From Candidatus Aminicenantota bacterium (GTDB taxonomy: Bacteria > Acidobacteriota > Aminicenantia > Aminicenantales > Aminicenantaceae): a stretch of DNA of 5,022 nucleotides. The stretch covers positions 1 to 5,022 of the forward strand of contig DAOVBT010000196.1 in NCBI GenBank assembly GCA_030670375.1, given 5' to 3'. The position numbers were made by a program, and so were the translations under genes. The notes under the pieces were generated by a model. The model was not told where the DNA came from and did not search any database. It worked only from the letters and a program-made list of their open reading frames with translations. Below, one piece after another: positions 1 to 4,908 of this stretch (position 1 is its first letter; each line of letters opens with the position of its first letter).

Positions 1-1
1 T

Positions 2-634
2 TTGGCAGAGCTCAAGGGCATCCGGGGACAGGAGGCCCGGAATCGGATCGATGACTGGCTAAAAAGGTTCGACCTGAGTGGTTGGAAGCAAAAAAAAGTG
101 GAAGAGCTATCCCGGGGAATGCAGCAAAAAATACAGTTCATCGCCACTGTCATTCACCAACCAGAATTGATCATTCTGGATGAACCGTTCAGTGGCCTGG
201 ATCCGGTGAATACGAAACTGTTGAAGGACATCATGCTGGAGATGAAAAAACAGGGGAAGACCATCATCTTCTCCACGCACCGGATGGAACAGGTGGAGAT
301 GATCTCGGACAATATATGCTTGATCAACAAGGCAGAGATGGTCTTGGAGGGAAACCTGACTCAGATCAAAAAACAATACGGAAAAAATACCGTGGTGTTG
401 GATTATGACGGGGATGCCTCGTTCATCAGGACTCTTCCTGGGGTGGAGAAGATCGATGATTACGGAAAGTTCATGGAGATCAAGATGAAAGAACGATCCG
501 ATCCTCAGGAACTTCTGGATAAATCGGTGGGCAAGATCCGGATCAACAAGTTTGAAGTGAGGGAGCCGACATTAAACGCCATCTTTATAGAAAAAGTGGG
601 AGAAAGCGATGCGCAAGATAATAGCGGTCATTAA
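2..634 (+). CDS. ABC transporter ATP-binding protein, NatA/CcmA-like (5' partial)
   Basis: This is the C-terminal two thirds of an ABC ATPase that powers an ABC-2 type exporter on the cytoplasmic face of the membrane. Counting from the first complete codon, the sequence shows the ABC signature LSRGMQQ (36-42), Walker B LIILDEPF (56-63), the D-loop SGLD (64-67) and the switch histidine in STHRMEQVE (His93). Residues about 125-205 look like the accessory C-terminal domain (DUF4162-like) of NatA/DrrA-type ATPases, ending in the typical EPTLNAIFIEKV. Walker A and the Q-loop are absent, and the protein is about 90-100 residues shorter than the usual 300. The first codon (TTG) is therefore probably an internal leucine, with the true start left of the window. 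The gene overlaps the permease gene by 26 bases, implying translational coupling. The substrate cannot be read from the sequence. Confidence 0.95.
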   Translation: MAELKGIRGQEARNRIDDWLKRFDLSGWKQKKVEELSRGMQQKIQFIATVIHQPELIILDEPFSGLDPVNTKLLKDIMLEMKKQGKTIIFSTHRMEQVEMISDNICLINKAEMVLEGNLTQIKKQYGKNTVVLDYDGDASFIRTLPGVEKIDDYGKFMEIKMKERSDPQELLDKSVGKIRINKFEVREPTLNAIFIEKVGESDAQDNSGH

Positions 635-1883
635 GAGAGAATACATCCAAATAGTCCGGACAAAGGGTTTCATCATCGGGACCATACTGGGCCCAGTGTT
701 GATGGCGGCTTTCATCGTGGTCCCGATTCTTGTTCAGTTTGTTTCTGTCGACAAGCAGGAAAAAATCGGGGTGGTGGATCTCAGCCGTGAAGTCTTCATG
801 GAACTGGACAAAAAGCTTGACCAGGAACTCAAAGACGGCAACCGGCGCTATATCTTCCAAGAATTCAAGATAAAGGAAAATTTAGACCAACTGCTGGAGG
901 AGCTGAATAAGAAAGTGCTGGCTAAGGAACTCACATCTTACATATACATTCCCAAAAACATCTCCGAGGGTGGAGTAGCCGAGTATGTATCCGAACACGT
1001 CTCTGACTTCGACAAGCAGGGGAACATCGGTCAGGCACTGAGCAACATCATCATCGAAAAAAGATTGAGAGGGGAGGGGCTCGACCCAGAGAAAATCGGC
1101 CAGTACATGAGGTCTGTCCGGTTGGATACCAAAAAGGTGACCACTAGGGGTGTGGAAAGAGACACCGGGGGAACTTTCATGATCTCCTTTGTTCTTGTGC
1201 TCATCCTGTACATGACTGTCATCTTTTATGGCCAGATCATCTTAAGAGGGGTGATCGAGGAGAAAAGCTCCCGTGTGGTGGAGATCGTGCTTTCCTCGCT
1301 GAGGCCTTTTCAGCTGATGGCTGGGAAAATCCTCGGTATCGCGGCTGTGGGATTCACGCAATACGCGATCTGGGCCCTTTTTGGGATTGCTGCGACCAAA
1401 TACAGCGGGAATGTTGTATCCAGGTTTTTTCCTGCGGCCGCGGATTTCCCGATGCCAACCATCCCCGCGTACATTTTCGTTTATTTTATCATTTTCTTTA
1501 TCCTGGGATATTTTCTTTACGGAACCATGTATGCCGGGATTGGTTCGATGGTCAATAACGAAAAAGAGGCGCAGCAACTGGTTATGCCTGTGACCATGTT
1601 TTTAGTCGTCCCGATCATGCTCATGATGTTTGTGATCAAAAGTCCGGATAGTTCTGTTTCGGTTGTTTTATCCCTTATCCCGTTTTTTGCGCCCATCTTG
1701 ATGCTTCTTCGCATTTCCGTACTGCTTCCTCCCTTTTCCCAGATTGCTGCTTCCATCGTGCTCCTCATCCTTACTACAATTTTGATGATTTGGATATCGG
1801 CTAAAATCTACAGGGTGGGAATCCTGATGTACGGCAAGCGCCCTGGCTTTGCCGAGATCATCAAATGGATGCGGTACAGATAG
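609..1883 (+). CDS. ABC-2 type transporter permease, NatB-like
   Basis: This is the membrane subunit that pairs with the overlapping upstream ATPase to form an exporter. The 424-residue protein has the ABC-2 family layout of NatB/YhaP-like permeases. A first membrane segment lies at about 21-44 and is preceded by the cytoplasmic KREYIQIVRTKGF motif. A large extracytoplasmic domain spans about 45-187. About six further membrane segments follow (roughly 189-209, 240-265, 285-312, 322-343, 348-371 and 378-400). The motif EEKSSRVVEIVLSSLRPFQL (217-236) after the second segment is characteristic of the ABC2_membrane_3 group. The ATG at 609 is preceded by GGGAGA (598-603) at a good distance, and the length fits the family. 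NatAB exports sodium in Bacillus, but members also move drugs, peptides or lipids, so no substrate is assigned. No clear terminator follows the stop. Confidence 0.93.
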   Translation: MRKIIAVIKREYIQIVRTKGFIIGTILGPVLMAAFIVVPILVQFVSVDKQEKIGVVDLSREVFMELDKKLDQELKDGNRRYIFQEFKIKENLDQLLEELNKKVLAKELTSYIYIPKNISEGGVAEYVSEHVSDFDKQGNIGQALSNIIIEKRLRGEGLDPEKIGQYMRSVRLDTKKVTTRGVERDTGGTFMISFVLVLILYMTVIFYGQIILRGVIEEKSSRVVEIVLSSLRPFQLMAGKILGIAAVGFTQYAIWALFGIAATKYSGNVVSRFFPAAADFPMPTIPAYIFVYFIIFFILGYFLYGTMYAGIGSMVNNEKEAQQLVMPVTMFLVVPIMLMMFVIKSPDSSVSVVLSLIPFFAPILMLLRISVLLPPFSQIAASIVLLILTTILMIWISAKIYRVGILMYGKRPGFAEIIKWMRYR

Positions 1884-1919
1884 GGGTAAACCTTTTCAAA
1901 AATTCCTTCGTAATACACT

Positions 1920-1947
1920 TTGAGAATTCCATGATGAGATATAGAAT
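1920..1947 (+). promoter_or_regulatory. Candidate sigma-70-type promoter for the ECF sigma operon
   Basis: TTGAGA (1920-1925) and TAGAAT (1942-1947) are separated by 16 bases, close to the housekeeping consensus. They lie in the 111-base gap between the permease and sigma factor genes. Transcription would start near 1954, giving a leader of about 40 bases. I see no GAACTT-like -35 element of the kind ECF sigma factors often use to regulate themselves. The assignment rests on sequence resemblance only. Confidence 0.45.
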
Positions 1948-1994
1948 AATAGCAACGGGATAAGCCAGGTGGTGATCCATCAGAGCTAGCAAGA

Positions 1995-2576
1995 ATGCAT
2001 ACCCAGAATAGGAACCAGATCAACGAGATCAATAACCTTGTCGGAAGAGTCCAAAACGGGGACCGAGAGGCTTTTATGGTTTTGACGCAGCTTTACCAAA
2101 GAAAAGTATTCCAGCTTGCCTACTCCTATTTTCGCAACAAGGAAGATGCGATGGACGTCGTTCAGGAAACCTTTTTACGGTTCTACCAAAAAGCCCACAT
2201 GTTTCAGAGGGGAAAAAATTTCCAAAATTGGCTTCTCCAGCTGGCCAAAAATATATGCATCGACTACTACAGGAAGCATCATAAAAGGGACAACGAATTT
2301 AGGCGGGAGGAAAATATCGAAGAAGTGAACCAAACATCCCATGAATCCTCTCACCACGATCCATCCTCTGATCTCAAAGAAATATTTCCCCGCTGTTTGG
2401 CAAAACTGAGTGATAAGCAGAGGATGATCTTTGTCATGAAACACTACAATCAACTTCACTACAGCGAGATCGCGCAAATTTTGAATATTGCTTTGGGAAC
2501 CGTTAAATCCCTTCATTTTAAAGCGGTTCGAAACCTTAGGACTCTGATAAGTCCGTATATGGGGAGAATGGGATGA
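1995..2576 (+). CDS. RNA polymerase ECF-type sigma factor (RpoE-like)
   Basis: This is an alternative sigma factor of the extracytoplasmic-function class, which directs RNA polymerase to a stress or envelope regulon when released from its anti-sigma factor. The 193 residues hold region 2 at about 26-98, with DAMDVVQETFLRFY (51-64) and NFQNWLLQLAKNICIDYYRK (75-94). A charged, histidine-rich linker follows at about 99-128. Region 4 spans about 133-186 and carries the helix-turn-helix HYSEIAQILNIALGTVKSLH (155-174). There is no region 1 or 3, as expected for the class. The ATG at 1995 is the only start upstream of region 2 before an in-frame TAG at 1950, yet it lacks a clear Shine-Dalgarno sequence. 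The best purine run, GGTGGTGA (1968-1975), is 19 bases away. Its TGA overlaps the next gene's ATG in ATGA (2573-2576), so sigma and anti-sigma are probably coupled. The ECF subgroup is not assigned. Confidence 0.95.
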   Translation: MHTQNRNQINEINNLVGRVQNGDREAFMVLTQLYQRKVFQLAYSYFRNKEDAMDVVQETFLRFYQKAHMFQRGKNFQNWLLQLAKNICIDYYRKHHKRDNEFRREENIEEVNQTSHESSHHDPSSDLKEIFPRCLAKLSDKQRMIFVMKHYNQLHYSEIAQILNIALGTVKSLHFKAVRNLRTLISPYMGRMG

Positions 2577-3379
2577 AGGACTGTAAAAAAACAAACCGGA
2601 ATTTGGTGGCTTTTTTGTATGGCGAATTGAATGAATTCGAAAAAAAACAGGTGGAAGCTCATCTGAAAACATGCCAGAAGTGCAAGGTAGAACTCCTGGA
2701 ATTGAAAGAAGTCTATGAAGTGGCAGATTCGCTGAACGCAGATATGGAAAAGGCTATCGAATCGGTGGATTGGGAAAACCTCCCCACAAGAATTGCTGAT
2801 GGGGTTTTTGACAAGGAACCATCCCGGGAGAGACAGTTGAGCCGGGTTGGTTTGTGGCCGTTCTTGTTCCAGCCCCGGTTCCGTCTTGCCTATGCCGGGC
2901 TTCTGTTGGGCATTATTGTTGGGGCGGTCGTTACCTTCCTGATTTTCCGGTCTCTCCCGCTACAGGTTGCCGAAGACGGGAAGATTATCGTTCCCCAGGG
3001 TTTTTATGACATGATGGAGTTGGAAATGGCCCGTCGTGATACGATTGATTATCTCGATCGGAGCGAATACTTACTCCTGGATTTTGTCCAATCTTCCCCA
3101 GAAAAATCGGTCGAGTTCTGGCAAAGTGATTATGCGGCACAAAAAACTATGGATTTGCTATCCAAGAAAAAATACATCGACTCGCAGTTGGATAAGATCA
3201 AACTTGCCAAAGCCAAAACCATCTGTGACCAGATCGAGCTCCTTTTCTTCGAGTTGATGCAGATAAGTGATGAATTGTCCGCGGAGGAATTGAAAAAAAT
3301 TCAGCGCTTTATACAGGAAAGACAGCTTTTGTTGAAGATAAAATTGGTCAGAAAAGAACTGCAAAAAAGCGAGGTTTAA
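2573..3379 (+). CDS. Membrane anti-sigma factor with zinc-finger (zf-HC2/ZAS-like) N-terminus
   Basis: This is the likely inhibitor of the sigma factor encoded just upstream. The N-terminus holds H30-x3-C34-x2-C37 in the segment VEAHLKTCQKC, with C4 as a possible fourth ligand, as in ZAS-type anti-sigma domains. One membrane helix lies at about 105-125 (LAYAGLLLGIIVGAVVTFLI), so the zinc motif should face the cytoplasm and residues 126-268 the outside. The outer part is predicted largely helical (YLDRSEYLLLDFVQ at 150-163; charged helices from about 185 to 264). It resembles, from memory, C-terminal regions of zinc-finger proteins in Acidobacteriota-like genomes. At 268 residues it is longer than minimal anti-sigma factors, and the extra mass is the outer domain, a plausible sensor. 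GGGGAG (2561-2566) serves the ATG at 2573. No site for regulated proteolysis can be recognised by eye. Confidence 0.88.
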   Translation: MKDCKKTNRNLVAFLYGELNEFEKKQVEAHLKTCQKCKVELLELKEVYEVADSLNADMEKAIESVDWENLPTRIADGVFDKEPSRERQLSRVGLWPFLFQPRFRLAYAGLLLGIIVGAVVTFLIFRSLPLQVAEDGKIIVPQGFYDMMELEMARRDTIDYLDRSEYLLLDFVQSSPEKSVEFWQSDYAAQKTMDLLSKKKYIDSQLDKIKLAKAKTICDQIELLFFELMQISDELSAEELKKIQRFIQERQLLLKIKLVRKELQKSEV

Positions 3380-3380
3380 A

Positions 3381-4229
3381 ATGAATAGATTGAAAAAAAT
3401 GACCATGTATTTGGGAATTTTTTGGATAATGTCTGTATTCTTCCCGGCGTATGCACACATGCAATCCGATGAGGAGCTTTTCCAGGAAGCCAAGATTTTG
3501 ATTTTTGATAAGGAATGGGAAAATGCCCAGGAAAAGCTGGAGGAACTTCTGGAGGATTTTCCTGATAGTCCACTTCACTCACAAGTTCTTTTTTACCTGG
3601 GTCGGACACTGGAAAACCAGAAAGGAAAGGAGAAGAATGCCATCTCTGTTTTTAAAAAGTACATTTTGCGCAGTGACAGCAACGAGGTTTTGACTCAAGA
3701 GGCTGAGACCTCGATCATCAAGCTCTCGTTCGTTCTGTATGAAAAGGGAAGAAAATCCTATTTGAAGGAGATCAAAGCCAGGCTGTATCGTCCCAACAGA
3801 ATCGTCCGCTATTACGCAGCCATCCGACTGAGTTACCTGGAAGATAAAAGGGAAGCGAGCGAAGCCATTCCCATCCTGAAGAAAATTTTGGAGGAAGAAG
3901 AGGACGAAGAGCTCAAGGATAAGGCCAAGATTGCCCTTCTTCGTATCGACTCGGACTATTTCCAGGATTATGAAGAAAAAAGGGACGAAAGAAGGTTGAT
4001 GTTGATGAAATTCAAAGTCATCAGCAAAAGGACAGGAGAGGAAACATTTAGCCTAAGTATTCCGTGGGCTTTGGCCGACCTGGCTCTCGCCAATATTCCG
4101 GAAGATGCGAAGGCCGAACTGAGGAAAGAAGGATATGATCTGGATCGAATCCTCAAAGAGATTATTGAGGGGGGAAGGATTATCGAAATTGAAACCAAGG
4201 AAACCATTATCAAAATTTGGATAGATTGA
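3381..4229 (+). CDS. Exported TPR/HEAT-like repeat protein with C-terminal SHOCT-like (YvlB/LiaX/DUF2089-type) domain
   Basis: This 282-residue protein is probably secreted to the periplasm or cell surface. A signal peptide covers residues 1-25, with basic residues, a hydrophobic core and likely cleavage after AYA. Residues about 29-65 read as a TPR-like helix pair (DEELFQEAKILIFDKEWENA), as in YbgF/CpoB-type proteins, and continue to about 95. Residues about 125-195 look like HEAT-type helices (RIVRYYAAIRLSYLEDKREA, then PILKKIL). The C-terminal 75 residues (about 207-282) form a separate domain with SIPWALADLAL, YDLDRIL and an IKIWID ending. It matches the C-terminal half of the next gene's product and resembles the SHOCT-like domain of YvlB/LiaX and DUF2089 proteins. 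The gene starts one base after the anti-sigma stop, with GAGG (3371-3374) as ribosome binding site. A scaffold or sensor role in the envelope response is inferred. Confidence 0.85.
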   Translation: MNRLKKMTMYLGIFWIMSVFFPAYAHMQSDEELFQEAKILIFDKEWENAQEKLEELLEDFPDSPLHSQVLFYLGRTLENQKGKEKNAISVFKKYILRSDSNEVLTQEAETSIIKLSFVLYEKGRKSYLKEIKARLYRPNRIVRYYAAIRLSYLEDKREASEAIPILKKILEEEEDEELKDKAKIALLRIDSDYFQDYEEKRDERRLMLMKFKVISKRTGEETFSLSIPWALADLALANIPEDAKAELRKEGYDLDRILKEIIEGGRIIEIETKETIIKIWID

Positions 4230-4234
4230 CACAT

Positions 4235-4239
4235 GGAGG
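4235..4239 (+). promoter_or_regulatory. Shine-Dalgarno sequence that decides the start of the last operon gene
   Basis: GGAGG lies five bases before the ATG at 4245 and begins inside an in-frame upstream ATG (4233-4235). The upstream ATG has no ribosome binding site of its own, so 4245 is the better start. It also gives a cleaner signal peptide beginning MKKTSLF. Confidence 0.8.
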
Positions 4240-4244
4240 AAAAG

Positions 4245-4631
4245 ATGAAAAAAACTTCGCTTTTTATATTGGTTGTTTTTATCTCGATCATTTTTCTTTC
4301 TCATTTTATTCTGGCTAAGGAAGACTTCGACCTTCAGACCATAAAAAAGGCCGTCAAAAAAAATCCTCAGTACAAAAAGGGCAAGGATGTGCAGTGGTTC
4401 AAGCTTCTGATTATGGATGGTAACTGCAAAAAAGATAAACTCGAAATCACTCTTCCTCTTTCTTTGGTAGATTTGCTTTTTGAGTGTTTCAAAGATAAAA
4501 AAATGAATATCGATTGCGGTGACTATGATCTCGACCTCAGGAGGCTCTACAAAGAGCTAAAAAAAAGAGGACCGAAGTCTCTTATCGAAATCAGAGGCGA
4601 AGATGGTGTTTTGAAAATCTGGCTGGAATAA
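4245..4631 (+). CDS. Small exported protein with a SHOCT-like domain, paralogous to the end of the upstream protein
   Basis: From the ATG at 4245 this is a 128-residue protein; an in-frame ATG at 4233 would add four residues. Residues 1-24 are a signal peptide (KK, then a long hydrophobic core, likely cut after ILA). The mature part of about 104 residues is a basic linker (25-48) followed by one domain (about 51-128). That domain aligns with the C-terminus of the preceding gene product: LEITLPLSLVDLLF matches FSLSIPWALADLAL, YDLD is identical, and IEI...LKIWLE matches IEI...IKIWID. The PLSL and closing beta-strand pattern recalls YvlB/LiaX/DUF2089 domains, usually cytoplasmic. Three cysteines (61, 81, 91) are not matched in the upstream copy and could form a disulfide outside the cell. 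It sits 15 bases after its neighbour and ends the operon. The function is unknown; it may compete with or bind the same partner as the larger protein. Confidence 0.8.
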   Translation: MKKTSLFILVVFISIIFLSHFILAKEDFDLQTIKKAVKKNPQYKKGKDVQWFKLLIMDGNCKKDKLEITLPLSLVDLLFECFKDKKMNIDCGDYDLDLRRLYKELKKRGPKSLIEIRGEDGVLKIWLE

Positions 4632-4645
4632 TAAGGGCTAACCAA

Positions 4646-4669
4646 AAATTCACCCCTAAATTCATCCCT
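4646..4669 (+). repeat. Tandem 12-base direct repeat upstream of the putative small-RNA promoter
   Basis: AAATTCACCCCT (4646-4657) is followed without a gap by AAATTCATCCCT (4658-4669), 11 of 12 identical. The pair ends eight bases before the -35 box at 4678. Adjacent direct repeats just upstream of a promoter are typical of activator or response-regulator binding sites, but a chance tandem duplication is also possible. Confidence 0.6.
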
Positions 4670-4677
4670 GAAGGCGA

Positions 4678-4706
4678 TTGATATTTTTTCTGTTAAACTC
4701 TATATT
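4678..4706 (+). promoter_or_regulatory. Near-consensus sigma-70 promoter of a putative small RNA
   Basis: TTGATA (4678-4683) and TATATT (4701-4706) are separated by an ideal 17 bases, each with one or two mismatches to consensus. The predicted start is about A4713, three bases before the hairpin arm that begins at 4716. No coding frame of any length follows: the ATG at 4728 meets a stop after four codons. This suggests a non-coding transcript. Confidence 0.55.
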
Positions 4707-4712
4707 TTGGAT

Positions 4713-4788
4713 ACGAAAGTGCTGGCTATGGGCATTTCATAATCCCTCCTTTTGCTGATTCCCCCTTTGCGGCCAGCACTTTTCTTTT
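4713..4788 (+). ncRNA. Putative small RNA with an exposed anti-Shine-Dalgarno-like loop
   Basis: A transcript from the promoter at 4678-4706 to the T-rich tract at 4780-4788 would be about 75 nt. Its two ends pair: AAAGTGCTGGC (4716-4726) is perfectly complementary to GCCAGCACTTT (4772-4782), and wobble pairs at both edges extend the stem to about 13 bp. The 45-base loop (4727-4771) is largely unstructured by eye. It carries CCCTCCTTTT (4744-4753) and TTCCCCCTTT (4759-4768). The first contains CCTCCTTT, the core of the 16S rRNA anti-Shine-Dalgarno tail, so it could pair with ribosome binding sites, as C-rich loops of some known small RNAs do. It shows no match to tRNA, 4.5S, tmRNA or 6S RNA that I can recognise. 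The same hairpin could simply end the operon. Confidence 0.4.
4716..4788 (+). terminator. Long-loop intrinsic terminator (operon and/or small RNA)
   Basis: An 11-bp perfect stem (arms 4716-4726 and 4772-4782) is followed by a T-rich tract, TTTTCTTTT (4780-4788), which fits factor-independent termination on the + strand. The 45-base loop is much longer than in ordinary terminators, which weakens the call. On the minus strand the stem is followed only by TTTCGTAT, so bidirectional use would be weak. Confidence 0.45.
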
Positions 4789-4795
4789 ATCCTGG

Positions 4796-4812
4796 CCAAC
4801 CCACCCCACCCC
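4796..4812 (-). other. G-rich tract on the minus strand (possible G-quadruplex)
   Basis: The + strand here is a C-rich run with an ACCCC tandem. The minus strand reads GGGG, T, GGGG, T, GGG, TT, GG. Four closely spaced G-tracts could fold into a two-tetrad quadruplex; a three-tetrad form is not supported because the last tract has only two Gs. Confidence 0.3.
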
Positions 4813-4830
4813 ATATAATTGTTGTGGTGG

Positions 4831-4866
4831 AGGAGTGCCTCCTAGTGTCCAGGTAATTCTAGGAGG
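4831..4866. repeat. Overlapping inverted repeats that can form two alternative hairpins
   Basis: CCTCCTAG (4838-4845) and CTAGGAGG (4859-4866) are perfect 8-bp arms with a 13-base loop. The left arm also pairs with an upstream AGGAG (4831-4835) across a three-base loop (CTCCT at 4839-4843). The two hairpins are mutually exclusive. The 8-bp hairpin is followed by a run of A on the + strand, so it is not an ordinary terminator in that direction. Confidence 0.55.
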
Positions 4867-4908
4867 AAAAAAATAGGTGTCAGATTTTTTTGGGAAAAAT
4901 TCAGGAGG
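4845..4908. repeat. Two imperfect copies of a GTGTC...AATTC(T)AGGAGG unit
   Basis: Copy one has GTGTC (4845-4849), AATTC (4855-4859) and AGGAGG (4861-4866). Copy two has GTGTC (4877-4881), AATTC (4898-4902) and AGGAGG (4903-4908). The order is the same and the spacing differs. GTGTC-bearing short repeats are common in REP-like intergenic elements associated with IS200-like REP transposases, but no transposase is visible here, so the link is only a suggestion. Confidence 0.35.

Noticed and set aside
1893..1930. Imperfect direct repeat (TTTCAAAAATTCC and CTTTGAGAATTCC) before the sigma gene
   Set aside because: It has four mismatches in 13 and overlaps the -35 element; it is too weak to call an operator.
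2175..2672. A 165-codon open frame on the minus strand
   Set aside because: It lies opposite the sigma factor and the start of the anti-sigma gene, whose + strand frames carry clear sigma region 2/4 and zinc-finger motifs. Its own translation shows no recognisable domain.
4233..4235. Upstream ATG as start of the last operon gene
   Set aside because: It has no Shine-Dalgarno sequence and itself overlaps the GGAGG that serves the ATG at 4245.
3968..4304. Minus-strand open frames of 83-107 codons opposite the repeat-protein end and last-gene start
   Set aside because: They cross the real gene boundary, with its ribosome binding site and signal peptide, and look like antisense shadows of lysine/glutamate-rich coding sequence.
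4713..4788. The hairpin region as 4.5S/SRP RNA or a known riboswitch
   Set aside because: Paired ends recall 4.5S RNA, but the conserved GGAAGGAAGCA-type tetraloop and internal-loop motifs are missing. No coding gene follows on the + strand that a riboswitch could control.
4814..4819. Perfect TATAAT as a promoter -10 element
   Set aside because: The bases 16-18 upstream (CTGGCC region) do not resemble TTGACA, and no gene follows on the + strand within the window.
4838..4866. The 8-bp inverted repeat as an intrinsic terminator
   Set aside because: It is followed by a run of A on the + strand. On the minus strand the T-run comes before the stem rather than after it, so neither direction has the required order.
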